Part shown: piece after piece, positions 45,128 to 54,982 of the stretch
Position numbering within the stretch: the stretch's first letter is position 1
Layout of the letters: each line of letters starts with the position of its first letter
From: Aquibacillus rhizosphaerae
Lineage (GTDB): Bacteria > Bacillota > Bacilli > Bacillales > Amphibacillaceae
DNA: 64,000 nucleotides
NCBI RefSeq assembly: GCF_030282825.1
Contig: NZ_JASTZU010000058.1
Coordinates: forward strand, 124,001 to 188,000
Direction: 5' to 3'
Made by a program: the position numbers and the translations under genes
Notes under the pieces: model-generated
What the model was told of the DNA's origin: nothing
Databases searched by the model: none
What the model saw: the letters and a program-made list of their open reading frames with translations, nothing else

Positions 45128-47461
45128 TCATCCGGATGATTCCATTTTCCGATACTGACTTGGTGGAACACCAACCTGTTTTTTGAATATGCGATTAAAA
45201 TAACTGTGCCGGTATCCAACACTTTCAGAAATATCAGCAATTTTCATGTTCGTATTTAATAGCAATTCCTTCGCTTTATCAATTCGTACATTTGTTAAAT
45301 AATCAATAAAATTAATGTTTAATACTTTTTTAAATGATTTACTTAATGTGTATGGATTTGTATTGACCATTTCAGCACATTCTTCTAAAGAGGTATCTAA
45401 CATATAATGTTGGTCAATGTAAGCAACGACATGTTCAACCAGACGTTTCATCTCTACATCCATTCTTCCTTCTAATAACTCCACGTATGGTGTTACTACT
45501 TTTTCAACCATCCACTTAACAATCCATTCTAATTCTCTTATATCCGAGAGCTCTTCTATCATATTCTTTCCTTCAAACAATTCATTCGGATGGATACCAG
45601 AATGAATTATCTCATGTTGAATCATGCTAAACAGTTGAATAATTCCAGGTTGTATATTAATTTCATGGATATCTGTTTCCTTCAATTCATTTATAAATTG
45701 ACGAATTAACTGTTCTGATTCTAATACCTTCCCTCTTCTTATCGCTTGGATAATCTCCTTTTCTGTCTCAAAGGGATAGAAAAATTTATGATCGTTATCC
45801 TCACCATTCCATTCGGTTAAATTAATAATTTGGTTTTTATTTTCAAACGTACGATACCTTTTTCCATAACTCACTTTTTCAAATAAATGAGGAATCTGTT
45901 TGACCTTGTCAATAGACTCACTTATCGTGACCGTTACCTTCAATTCTAAGATTCTATTAATTATGGAAGTAGCGCCCTCAGCAAAGTGATTTAATCTCAT
46001 TTTCAATTTTGATTCTTGCGGGGTTACAATAAGTAATCCTACGGATAGGTCATGGTAATTAACGACAGTGAATTGCTCAAAATAATCTTTTGCATATTCC
46101 TCTAATATATTTTCAAGCGTAAAGGTAACAAGACTCTCATCATTGTCCTTGAGTACTTTTTCAGATTCAAAAACACCCGTTAACTGAACATCAACCAATA
46201 AGAACTGCTGATGATTAAGTTGCCATCCATAACTTTGCATCCTCGAGCGCAACTCTAGTTCTGAGTAATTGTACAAATAGCCTTTTCTTAGCTGTAATAG
46301 AAAACTTTGTTTTAATTGTGGAATTTGAGCAGATAATTGTTTTTGAAGCTTCTGACTTTCATTTGTCACCTTGGTCCAATTTTCTTTAATAATTTCAAAT
46401 TCATCTTTATTATTTTGAAAAGGTAAACTTTGTTCATCTTCAACAAATACATGTAATAACTTTCTTATCGGAGTATAAATTCTTGTTGATGCAAACCATG
46501 ACATGATAAAACCTAGAATAAGACCGGAAAAACTTATCACCAAAATTAATTTTGAAATAAACACAATTGGAGAAGTAATCGATGAAATTGGTGCAACGGA
46601 AACATATGTCCAATTGTCTCTAATTCGATGCATCGTCCCATAAGATACTGAGTATGTTTCTTGTTCCCAGTCAAATGAAAAAGAGCCAGTAGCTTCCTCT
46701 TGGTTGATTGTCATTTCTTTCACTTGGGAAATAAATGCATCATTTTTATTCGTCGTCGATGAAATTAATACTTCTTCATTTTCATTCAACAAGAAAGTAG
46801 CACCTTCATTATATGGAATTAACGTCTCCATCAATTGAATTAATTTTGTGTTATCTATCGTAATAATAATACTCCCAAACGGTGGTCGACTAACACCTGG
46901 TATATTGTGTGATAATGCTAATTTTTCGGAATTATCTTCATTGCCTTGATTCGTAAATTTATTCCAACTAACCGTTTTGTTATTTGTAAGAATGGATTGA
47001 TAAAACGCTTGTTTCATCTGATCTTCTATAAGACTATAATTAGGATTTAATAGAATAGGTTTATCTGTATTTAGGTAAAGTTCCACTTTTTCAATTAAAG
47101 GATTACTACCCTGAATAATCATTAGTTTTTTACTAATATCCCGGGTTTCTTGGAATTCCTTAATAAAATCTAATTCTACTAAAGAATAATTAAATCGAGG
47201 ATCAAATGCCCAATAAGATAAGGAAACCTCTAGGTATTCCAGTTGATCATCAATATTTTCAGCTTTATCTTTAATTTGTTTTTCATGAGATTCTGTCAAC
47301 TCCTCTTCTACTTGACCTACCCCAAACCAATACAGACCTATTCCTGATACAATCCCAGGTATCGAAACAACTAGTAATATGAGAATAAAGTTACTCCGAA
47401 AATATTGACTTTTCCAACCATTCTTCATACTCTTATTCGGTAATTTTATTTTTTCAAACAA
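45128..47461 (-). CDS. Membrane-bound AraC-family regulator (YesS/RhgR type)
   Basis: A 777-residue regulator. One helix at about 25-45, an extracellular sensor (about 46-300), a second helix near 300-325, a cytoplasmic linker, and a C-terminal AraC DNA-binding domain (about 675-775, LEECAEMVNTNPYTLSKSFK and IADISESVGYRHSYFNRIFK). The layout equals B. subtilis YesS/RhgR, which activates rhamnogalacturonan genes. It probably senses an oligosaccharide or a loaded binding protein outside and activates this locus. A cre-like box lies about 90 bases upstream. It is within the run of locus genes, all on the same strand. Confidence 0.87.
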   Translation of the reverse strand: MFEKIKLPNKSMKNGWKSQYFRSNFILILLVVSIPGIVSGIGLYWFGVGQVEEELTESHEKQIKDKAENIDDQLEYLEVSLSYWAFDPRFNYSLVELDFIKEFQETRDISKKLMIIQGSNPLIEKVELYLNTDKPILLNPNYSLIEDQMKQAFYQSILTNNKTVSWNKFTNQGNEDNSEKLALSHNIPGVSRPPFGSIIITIDNTKLIQLMETLIPYNEGATFLLNENEEVLISSTTNKNDAFISQVKEMTINQEEATGSFSFDWEQETYSVSYGTMHRIRDNWTYVSVAPISSITSPIVFISKLILVISFSGLILGFIMSWFASTRIYTPIRKLLHVFVEDEQSLPFQNNKDEFEIIKENWTKVTNESQKLQKQLSAQIPQLKQSFLLQLRKGYLYNYSELELRSRMQSYGWQLNHQQFLLVDVQLTGVFESEKVLKDNDESLVTFTLENILEEYAKDYFEQFTVVNYHDLSVGLLIVTPQESKLKMRLNHFAEGATSIINRILELKVTVTISESIDKVKQIPHLFEKVSYGKRYRTFENKNQIINLTEWNGEDNDHKFFYPFETEKEIIQAIRRGKVLESEQLIRQFINELKETDIHEINIQPGIIQLFSMIQHEIIHSGIHPNELFEGKNMIEELSDIRELEWIVKWMVEKVVTPYVELLEGRMDVEMKRLVEHVVAYIDQHYMLDTSLEECAEMVNTNPYTLSKSFKKVLNINFIDYLTNVRIDKAKELLLNTNMKIADISESVGYRHSYFNRIFKKQVGVPPSQYRKMESSG

Positions 47462-47552
47462 AATCTCACCAACCTTGTCTCCTCAATTATGATCGAAAGG
47501 CTTTTCGATTTTCTTTATTATTTATATAATGATTTTTAAAGCTTTCACCCTT

Positions 47553-47566
47553 AGAAAGCGGTTACA
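47553..47566 (-). promoter_or_regulatory. cre-like site before the AraC regulator
   Basis: Read on the minus strand, TGTAACCGCTTTCT fits the cre consensus at 13 of 14 positions. It lies 92 bases before the regulator start, so CcpA may repress the whole locus through its activator. Confidence 0.6.
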
Positions 47567-47699
47567 TATATCATAACAAAGCGCAGCTCTTTTTGGTGTA
47601 TGGAAGACAAGTTTATTTATTTTTCTGTTTTAATAATAGGAGCGTGAATATAGAACAATCCTACCATCTACAGCTTTCTTTCCACTAAATTTATGAAAG

Positions 47700-48575
47700 T
47701 TAACCCTTTACAGACCCTAGCAAAACTCCTTTAGCAAAGTGTTTTTGTAAAAATGGGTAGAAAACTAGAATTGGAATCGTAGCAACTACGATAACAGCCA
47801 TTTTTAGAGATTCTTCTGGTGGTTCAGAAAGTAGCGTATCCATGTTTCCAAAGTCAACATTCGCTATCATGACTAATTGTTGTAGTAATAATTGGACAGG
47901 CCATTTGGAACTATCACTAATATATAGCAGCGCATTGAAGAAATCATTCCAATAAAATACCGCGTAAAACAAGGTGAATGTAGCAATAACCGGTTTAGAT
48001 AAAGGTAAGATAATTCTCCAAAATATCCCGATTTCAGAACATCCATCAATTTTTGCTGCTTCTTCTAACTCATCCGGCATATTTTGGAAAAAGCTTTTAA
48101 TAATGATTAAATAAAAGGGGTTAATCGCTACAGGCAATATTAATGCCCACAGGGAATCGAGTAGTCCCAAACTTTTAACAATCATATAAGTCGGTATCAT
48201 CCCACCATTAAAAACCATCGTAAAGATTACTAAATTTAATAGAAGTGTCCTCCCAGTCAGACCTTTTCTGGAAAGAGGATAAGCCATTGTTAAAGATAGT
48301 GCTAAGCTAACAATCGTTCCTGCTATCGTGACAAATATTGATACACCAATACTTCTAATAAATGTATTCGTGGAGAAAATATATTTATACGCATCTAACG
48401 TAATATTTTCAGGTATTAGAAAGAATGCCCTACGAGCAAGCTCTGCTTCGGTGGCAAACGAGCCAGCAATCACATACACAAACGGTATAAAAGTTCCAAT
48501 TGCTATCAACAATAGAAATAAATGATTAAATACGTCAAAAACTCTTCCAGCAGGAGTATTATGCATTTTATGCAA
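47700..48575 (-). CDS. Carbohydrate ABC transporter permease, LplC/YesQ type
   Basis: A 291-residue permease with six helices. The EAA loop reads EEAAKIDGCSEIGIFWRIIL near residue 175, which docks with the ATPase. The family is the one used for oligosaccharide import by B. subtilis YesPQ/LplBC. No ATPase is encoded here; a shared MsmX-type ATPase elsewhere is expected. It follows the other permease by 96 bases. Confidence 0.87.
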   Translation of the reverse strand: MHKMHNTPAGRVFDVFNHLFLLLIAIGTFIPFVYVIAGSFATEAELARRAFFLIPENITLDAYKYIFSTNTFIRSIGVSIFVTIAGTIVSLALSLTMAYPLSRKGLTGRTLLLNLVIFTMVFNGGMIPTYMIVKSLGLLDSLWALILPVAINPFYLIIIKSFFQNMPDELEEAAKIDGCSEIGIFWRIILPLSKPVIATFTLFYAVFYWNDFFNALLYISDSSKWPVQLLLQQLVMIANVDFGNMDTLLSEPPEESLKMAVIVVATIPILVFYPFLQKHFAKGVLLGSVKG

Positions 48576-48671
48576 CGTACTTCGACCTCCTCGTCATTGT
48601 TATTTGTTTTTGTTTACTGTGGATGTAAAATATGTTTCTTACAAAATGAATATCACAAAAAGATCAAAACT

Positions 48672-49631
48672 TTAAAATAAACCTTCTTCGCCAATTTTCT
48701 TTGCAAAGTAGTTCGTTCCATAAATCAAAATAATACCTACAACTGCCTTAAATAAGCCAACAGCTGCGCTATAACTAAATGCGCCTTGCGTAATACCCAT
48801 AAAGTACACATACGTATCAAAGACATCAGCTACTTCACGGTTTAATGAGTTTGTCATTAGATATATCTGTTGGAACCCTTGATCGAGAAAGTTCCCTAGT
48901 CTTAGTATAAGTAGAATAATAATCGTACTCTTTAAAGCTGGTAAAGTAACATGCCACATCCTTCTGAACCTTCCTGCACCATCAACAATTGCAGCTTCAT
49001 ACTGCTCAGGACTGACACTAGCAAGAGCAGCTAAGAAAATAACCGTTCCCCAGCCTGTTTCTTTCCAAATAACTTGACCTATAATAACTGGCCTGAACCA
49101 TTCCGGACTAGACAGGAAAGAAATCTCTTTTCCAGTAAAAAACGAAACAACTTCATTTATTACTCCACCACTGGTTGTTAAGAACACGTAAGAGATAGAT
49201 GCAATAATTACCCATGACATGAAATGCGGTACATATACAAAAGTCTGAATCGACCGTTTGTATATTGTTATTCTAATTTCATTTATTAATAGTGATAGAA
49301 TGATTGGTGCAGGAAAAAAGAATACAATGTCATACAATGCTAAAATTAATGTGTTCCGTAATAGTCTAAAGAAATCAGGATTGGAAAAAAAGTTTTTAAA
49401 GTGTTCTAGGCCAACCCAGTCACTTGCCCAAAATCCTAAAAACGGAGAATAATCCTTAAAGGCCATGAGTGTTCCCCACATTGGTAAATATTTAAATAAT
49501 GCAAAATATATAATACCAGGCAGTAATAGCACATATAGAAACCTATCTTTTTTTAATCTTTCCCATAAAGTCATTTTGTTGATTGGTAAGGTGTGAACTT
49601 TGACGGACTGTTCTGTTTTGAGATTAGCCAA
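48672..49631 (-). CDS. Carbohydrate ABC transporter permease, LplB/YteP type
   Basis: A 319-residue permease with six helices and the EAA loop YEAAIVDGAGRFRRMWHVTLP near residue 215. The N-terminal LLPGIIYFALFKYLPMWG is typical of LplB/YteP. It pairs with the downstream permease and the upstream binding protein to import oligosaccharides. A perfect 15-bp hairpin lies between it and the binding-protein gene. Confidence 0.88.
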   Translation of the reverse strand: MANLKTEQSVKVHTLPINKMTLWERLKKDRFLYVLLLPGIIYFALFKYLPMWGTLMAFKDYSPFLGFWASDWVGLEHFKNFFSNPDFFRLLRNTLILALYDIVFFFPAPIILSLLINEIRITIYKRSIQTFVYVPHFMSWVIIASISYVFLTTSGGVINEVVSFFTGKEISFLSSPEWFRPVIIGQVIWKETGWGTVIFLAALASVSPEQYEAAIVDGAGRFRRMWHVTLPALKSTIIILLILRLGNFLDQGFQQIYLMTNSLNREVADVFDTYVYFMGITQGAFSYSAAVGLFKAVVGIILIYGTNYFAKKIGEEGLF

Positions 49632-49672
49632 TTACTTTCCCCCCTCGATTCTGCTTGACTCTTTCATAGATA

Positions 49673-49713
49673 GGATATAAGACAAATAGATTACAACCAT
49701 TTGTCTTATATCC
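49673..49713. repeat. Perfect 15-bp-stem hairpin between binding-protein and permease genes
   Basis: Bases 49673-49687 are the exact reverse complement of 49699-49713, with an 11-base loop. No T-run follows, so transcription need not stop. Such hairpins protect the upstream mRNA and raise binding-protein levels over permease; that role is inferred. Confidence 0.85.
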
Positions 49714-49723
49714 ATTTTTAATA

Positions 49724-51226
49724 TTATTGTATTTCCTCATATAGCTTATTGATTTCTTCGATATACTCGTCTCCACCAGATGTTTTCCAAAGCGTTTCTG
49801 CCTCATCCAGACCTTGTTCGTCGATTTGACCGACAATGTACTTAATTCGAGCATCTTTAATAATATTATCAAGCTGTTGACCACGCTGAGAGTAAACTTC
49901 AGAAATCAGCGGTTCTGCTGGATTAGCTACAGCGATATCTTCATTTGCAGCAATAACTTCTTTTTCTTTCATATCAAGTTCGGTTTGTTTTTCAACCAAA
50001 AATCTATCTTCAGGAATAAACATTAGTAATTGATTTAAATCTTGAAATTCATATAGTTTTTCCTGATCTGTTGTCATCACATATTCTCCGTCTTCGATTT
50101 CATAATGCAAACCTTCCACACCATTTGTTGCAAGTGTTTGACCTTCTTCTGTATTTAACTTATCTAAGAATTCAAGTACTTTTTTCAATTCTTCTTCTGT
50201 TTTAACCGCTGTTTTTGAAATAGCGAACAAGCCAGAATAACCTGTTGTTGGAAGGTTAAATAAACCATTTGGTCCTTCAACTGCTCCAAATACGTCTACC
50301 GCATCTTCCATAGATGGATCTGATTCAACCATTTTGTTTCTGTTCCGCGCTGCAGCATCTGCCACGTCAACAATTACTCCAGCTTTTCCATCTATAAATG
50401 CATCATGCCATTTTCCAGAATCCATTACAGCAAAGTCTTCATTCACCAATTCCTCATCATATAACTTTTTAAAGAAATCTAATGCTTCCCGATATTCGTC
50501 TGTCATAAAATGTGGTTGTAGATTACCCTCTTCATCTTCCCCCCATTTATTAGGAACACCAAACCACGTTTGCATAATATCCCATGGCCCATCGTATTCA
50601 GAAACAATCATACCTGTTGTATCATCTTGACCGTTACCGTCTGGATCATCTTCTGAAAATGCTTTTAATACGTTGTAGAAATCATCGATTGTTTCCGGAG
50701 TTTCTAGATTTAAGTTATTCAACCAATCCTGTCGGATCGTAACAGCCATTCTACCAAGTGGTCTTGCTCGGTAGATACCGTATATTTTACCGTCGATTGA
50801 CGAATTATTTACTACAATATCATTCATTTGACTTAAGTTTTCATACTCACCGACATAATCTGTTAAATCCCAGAAAGCGCCATCTTCAACCGCCCCGATA
50901 AAGCTTGGAGATTTATCGGCAGCTAATAATATATGAGGCAATTCCCCAGAGGCCAAAGTGATGTTAAAACGTTCTTCATAGTTACTATTTGGTACAAACG
51001 TTATGTCTAGGTCAGTATTTGTATATTCCTCTAATGCTTGTAGTGCTGGACTATCATCTGTTGGTGGCTCTGGTGTATGCGCAGTAGTCATAATAGATAT
51101 GTTATATGGATTGTCTCCACTTGTGTTACCATCATCTGACCCTGTTTCTTCATCACTACAACCAATCAATAAAACAACAAATAATAATGGCATACCCCAT
51201 AACTTCATCAAAGACTTTCTATTCAC
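49724..51226 (-). CDS. Extracellular solute-binding lipoprotein (LplA/YtcQ type)
   Basis: A 500-residue binding protein. The signal peptide ends in the lipobox LLIGCS near residue 23, followed by an acidic linker. The body is a family 1-type carbohydrate-binding protein (TAHTPEPPTDDSPALQALEE, DWLNNLNLETPETIDDFYNV). It captures oligosaccharides for the two permeases and stays anchored outside. It is likely the first gene of the import operon: a cre-like box lies about 130 bases upstream. Its substrate is inferred from neighbours to be a rhamnogalacturonan product. Confidence 0.9.
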   Translation of the reverse strand: MNRKSLMKLWGMPLLFVVLLIGCSDEETGSDDGNTSGDNPYNISIMTTAHTPEPPTDDSPALQALEEYTNTDLDITFVPNSNYEERFNITLASGELPHILLAADKSPSFIGAVEDGAFWDLTDYVGEYENLSQMNDIVVNNSSIDGKIYGIYRARPLGRMAVTIRQDWLNNLNLETPETIDDFYNVLKAFSEDDPDGNGQDDTTGMIVSEYDGPWDIMQTWFGVPNKWGEDEEGNLQPHFMTDEYREALDFFKKLYDEELVNEDFAVMDSGKWHDAFIDGKAGVIVDVADAAARNRNKMVESDPSMEDAVDVFGAVEGPNGLFNLPTTGYSGLFAISKTAVKTEEELKKVLEFLDKLNTEEGQTLATNGVEGLHYEIEDGEYVMTTDQEKLYEFQDLNQLLMFIPEDRFLVEKQTELDMKEKEVIAANEDIAVANPAEPLISEVYSQRGQQLDNIIKDARIKYIVGQIDEQGLDEAETLWKTSGGDEYIEEINKLYEEIQ

Positions 51227-51352
51227 AAAAAATTCCTCCCCTGTCTATTATTGACCTATTTACAAAACTTCTCTTCTAAAAAAGAACCCTTTGCACCACC
51301 CTCCTAGAATACTGTGTGATATTTGTTTTATTCGTAGGTGATACTCCAAATA

Positions 51353-51366
51353 TAAAGCGCTTACAT
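51353..51366 (-). promoter_or_regulatory. cre-like site before the binding-protein gene
   Basis: Read on the minus strand, TGTAAGCGCTTTAT fits the cre consensus at 12 of 14 positions with a perfect central half. It lies about 127 bases before the start. The rest of 51227-51538 shows no gene. Confidence 0.5.
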
Positions 51367-51538
51367 TTTTCATACAATATTCATTTTTTGTAATGTGTTT
51401 GAAACATTGTTAAACCCTTGTCACAATAGCTTTTTTTATTTTTCAATTAGCACTTTTTTGACTAATAACACTTTCTTGCATCTCCTCATCTGGAAGCATA
51501 TCACCAATTAAATCTAAACAAAGAATCGTATTCAGACA

Positions 51539-52875
51539 CTATTGTGAAATAGTATTTGTTGTTATCCATGGAATCTCAGTCAAATTAGACCAACTTTTCA
51601 CTTCTCTTTCCTCAATAGGAAGTGGAGTATGACTTAATTCAGTTTTCAATAGTAAATTCCATGCAACTGTTGCTAATTCCTTGTTTTTTTTCCTTTTTGC
51701 ACTGTATGCAACCATACCAGCTGCAAACATTGGCCATGAGAATAGTTTATTACTTAGAACATGATTACTTTGTTCTTTTTTCTCCTGATTACTTAAACAA
51801 TAAAATTCACCATACTCAGCAATCATATCTTTCCATTGTTCATCTTCTAGAAGGTCTGCCATTTCCATCCATACTTGTGGCGCTCCAAAGGCAATCATCA
51901 TATGATACCCACCATGTAATCCATCTCCCATATGGTATAAATGAGAAGTTTTAGGATCGTAACCAAAAGTTGGACCAGATAACAAACGGAATGGTAATTT
52001 TTTAAGTCTTCCATCCCTGTAATTATTTTATCTCTATATGCCTTATTTTCTGTTCGCTCCCACTCGTTCAGCCAATTCGAACAAAATGCTGCCCAATCAG
52101 GACCCACCCGTGTATGCGTAGGATATTGATCCTTAGGATAAAACTCTCTCATTGGGTCTAGATGAACGGTTGCTTTATCAGCATCTCGTACATCTGTTAG
52201 AACATCTCGTGTTCGCTCATCGGCCGTTAGAAAGTAATAGTATTTATGTAATCCAGCCATACTTATCCGAGCTTCTTTACACCCACAACCCCAATGCACA
52301 ACATTGTGCCGTGAACCTAATCCAGCATATTCACCCGTATGGTAACAGTCTACTTCACTTGTATGGCGTGTCATTGCCTCCGCCATCGTAAATACATCTG
52401 AGTTGCCTGTTCTGAAAAAAGTATTCCATAACCAGATATTAGGGACTAATTCAGTATTTTGCCAAGCAAAACCGCCTAAATCATAACGCCATTGATGACG
52501 AACAGAATCATACGTATGCATGACATCCCCATAATTCCAGTACCCGTACCAGCTTCGTTGTTCTATTTCCTGTTTATAAAACTGAAATGCACGATCTAAT
52601 TGTGGTTCTATAAATTTTGTAAACTTATTTTCATTGTTTGGTAAACTCCATATTCCGGTTGCTTTACTTTTGTAATAATAAGTGGGTTCGCACACAAGTA
52701 ATGGCCTCTGTTGCCAATTATGTGATTTGTTTTTAATTTCAAGAGAAGTTGGTGGTTTAGCAAACGCAGTAATAAACACTTCACTAGTATTAGCAATCCC
52801 TTTTGCAATTGACCGCATTTCATCAAATCCCTCATATGCACTCAACACATGCGTATCATTGCTATAGTGTCGCAA
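51539..52875 (-). pseudogene. Broken exo-rhamnogalacturonan lyase (YetA-like), C-terminal half with frameshift
   Basis: Two frames join into one protein: 52875 to about 52000, then 51985 to 51539. The first contains GYWNYGDVMHTYDSVRHQWR and LGSRHNVVHWGCGCKEARIS, the second SGPTFGYDPKTSHLYHMGDG, as in YetA-type exo-rhamnogalacturonan lyases. The break is at a run of six A on the minus strand (about 51998-52003); seven would restore DLKKLPFRLLSGP. About 445 codons are left, whereas I recall about 850 for the family, so the N-terminal half is missing too. A sequencing error could explain the shift but not the missing half. Confidence 0.75.
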
Positions 52876-53088
52876 AATGGAAGCGTTAGTAAAACATTAC
52901 AATTAAATTTCTTATCCAGCAATTATACTTTTTTGCATTCCTAGGCAAAAAAAAAGAGTATTTCCAGTCACAATAGGAAAGCAATAAAATTTCACACCTC
53001 ACATGAGACAATAGCATGAAGTTAAGTTATTCTAAAAGTAATCATAAATTCTCATATTCTAATGAAGTGATGAAAGGAGATGAATCAA

Positions 53089-54201
53089 GTGGGAGAACCA
53101 TTAAAAGATATCTATCATGAACAGTTTTTTAAAACATTTGCCCAAAAGGTACATCAAGTCTATCCGGCTTTTAGTACAAATTCTTTTGTAGAGGATATTA
53201 TGAATGAAGATTGGGAAAAGCTAGAGCTAAAAAAACGTATCCGTCATATTTCTATTACTCTCGGAAAGCATCTTCCAGCTAATTTTGAGGAAGCAATTGC
53301 GGTATTGTATCAAATTGATGAGACTTGTGTCGGATTCCCATATTTATTTTTCCCTGATTTTATTGAAGTATATGGCCAGAAGGAGGAACACTGGGAACTG
53401 TCCATGGCTGCATTGCAACGCTTCACTTCTAAATCCTCTTCTGAATTTGCGATTAGACCTTTTATACTTCTAGATCCTGAAAGAGCAATGAACCAGATGA
53501 AATCATGGGCCACACATTCCAATGAACATGTAAGAAGGTTAGCGAGTGAAGGGTGTCGCCCAAGTTTACCATGGGGACAAGCACTACCAATCTTTAAAAA
53601 AGATCCTACACCCCCGCTTTCTATTCTTGAAATATTGAAAAATGACCCTTCTCTATATGTGCGTAAAAGTGTTGCGAATAATCTAAACGATATCGCCAAG
53701 GACAATCCTTCAGTTGTGCTTGAAACAGCACGTCGATGGAAAGGTGTAACCCCCGGTACAGACTGGATAATTCGCCATGGTTGTCGGACATTAATTCGCC
53801 AGGCAAATCCAGAAGTACTAACGCTATTTGGCTATACCAAAATCAACAATCCTGAAGACTTATTTTCGGTTACATCTCTGTCTCTCAGTCCATCTCACGT
53901 CACTATTGGAGAGGCAAATGAACTAGAATACGAGCTTCATATTCGAGAGGGAGCCCACGTACATATTCGAATTGAGTATGGTATAGATTTTATAAAGTCT
54001 CGAGGAACAACTTCAAGAAAACTATTCCTACTATCTGACAGGGAAGTTCCTGGTGGAAGTACGATTAAAAAACAACGTAAACTAAACTGGAATGACTTAT
54101 CGACACGAAAACATTACCCTGGCGAGCACAAAATAGTACTGCTCGTCAACGGTGTTGAGGTTGCTGAGGATATAGTTGAATTAAAAGCAAAAGATAATTG
54201 A
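53089..54201 (+). CDS. DNA alkylation repair protein, AlkC-like
   Basis: A 370-residue protein built of HEAT-like helical repeats (about 1-250), with FEEAIAVLYQIDETCVGFPY, HVRRLASEGCRPSLPWG and the DWIIRHGCRTLIR stretch, then an Ig-like C-terminal domain (about 260-370). This order, helical repeats plus beta domain, points to AlkC rather than AlkD. These glycosylases remove 3-methyladenine and similar lesions. I chose the GTG at 53089, nine bases after AAGGAG; the ATG at 53080 overlaps that site. Single-gene unit. Confidence 0.82.
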   Translation: MGEPLKDIYHEQFFKTFAQKVHQVYPAFSTNSFVEDIMNEDWEKLELKKRIRHISITLGKHLPANFEEAIAVLYQIDETCVGFPYLFFPDFIEVYGQKEEHWELSMAALQRFTSKSSSEFAIRPFILLDPERAMNQMKSWATHSNEHVRRLASEGCRPSLPWGQALPIFKKDPTPPLSILEILKNDPSLYVRKSVANNLNDIAKDNPSVVLETARRWKGVTPGTDWIIRHGCRTLIRQANPEVLTLFGYTKINNPEDLFSVTSLSLSPSHVTIGEANELEYELHIREGAHVHIRIEYGIDFIKSRGTTSRKLFLLSDREVPGGSTIKKQRKLNWNDLSTRKHYPGEHKIVLLVNGVEVAEDIVELKAKDN

Positions 54202-54227
54202 AGAGAATAGAACGAAGAGAATTTAAA

Positions 54228-54258
54228 AACAGACCATAGCTAGTAGCTATGGTCTGTT
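54228..54258. terminator. Convergent terminator of the AlkC-like and zinc-finger genes
   Basis: AACAGACCATAGCT pairs with AGCTATGGTCTGTT over a 3-base loop. The minus-strand tail is T-rich, so it suits the zinc-finger gene best. Confidence 0.7.
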
Positions 54259-54309
54259 AGTGTCAAAAGAAACCCCTATATTAAACCATATAATTACACT
54301 AATTCACTT

Positions 54310-54483
54310 TCAAGCTTTAAACTTTTTAAAAATCCCTACTTTTCCTTTACCCTCACAACTCTGACATGAAAGAACACCGTCACCACCGCAATTTTCACAT
54401 TGATGAATTCCGTAATCAATTCCTTCTCCGGCACATTTTTTACACTTCATTAATCCTTCTCCGCTACAGCTCTTACACTTCAT
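54310..54483 (-). CDS. Stand-alone DnaJ-type zinc-finger protein
   Basis: A 57-residue protein consisting of four CxxCxGxG repeats: CKSCSGEG, CKKCAGEG, CENCGGDG and CQSCEGKG, followed by a basic end. These are the cysteine repeats that bind two zinc ions in DnaJ, but there is no J domain. The ATG at 54483 has a GGAGG eight to nine bases upstream; the longer frame from 54564 is not convincing. It may be a small chaperone-like or scaffold protein; this is inference. Confidence 0.8.
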   Translation of the reverse strand: MKCKSCSGEGLMKCKKCAGEGIDYGIHQCENCGGDGVLSCQSCEGKGKVGIFKKFKA

Positions 54484-54706
54484 CTTTAAATTACCTCCTT
54501 TTCCTATTTTGGAGCAAAAAGATAAAACTAGAAGTGTTGATGGAAAAAGTCTGAGTAAAGACACTTTTATCTCAAAAAGCTCCTCCGCTTTAAATATATA
54601 TTAGTAAAAGTCTACTTAATGCCTGAATCAAATTACATTTAGATTAAATATATATAACAATAGTACTAGGTAGCTTCTAGAAATTTTTATATATCCACCT
54701 TACAAA

Positions 54707-54720
54707 AGAAAACGTTTTCA
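54707..54720. promoter_or_regulatory. cre-like palindrome in an intergenic stretch
   Basis: AGAAAACGTTTTCA fits the consensus at 13 of 14 positions. It lies between the divergent zinc-finger and SMR genes, at least 220 bases from either start. The rest of 54484-54982 shows no gene and no ykkC-type (guanidine) riboswitch. Confidence 0.35.
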
Positions 54721-54982
54721 AAAATACCTTAACGTTTGACTATTTTCTTAACAATTACTCTCTACCATTATTTAGCTAAATTTCAGTGATTCAATTATAA
54801 CATGCATTTATATAGCTTCACACATAAGAAAACAGTTATTTTTTGTCCAGTATCACTTTTCCTTTATAATCCACCTCATGAGCTACCCTCCCTTGAATTT
54901 GAGCTTTCATCAAATAAAGTATTCTAATTCGTGTTAAAATAAAAAGATCTACGTCTACAGTTTGTTACAAGGAGTTAAAGAA

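Noticed and set aside
54834-54982. Guanidine (ykkC) riboswitch before the SMR pair
   Set aside because: The conserved ykkC and mini-ykkC elements are not present in the leader.
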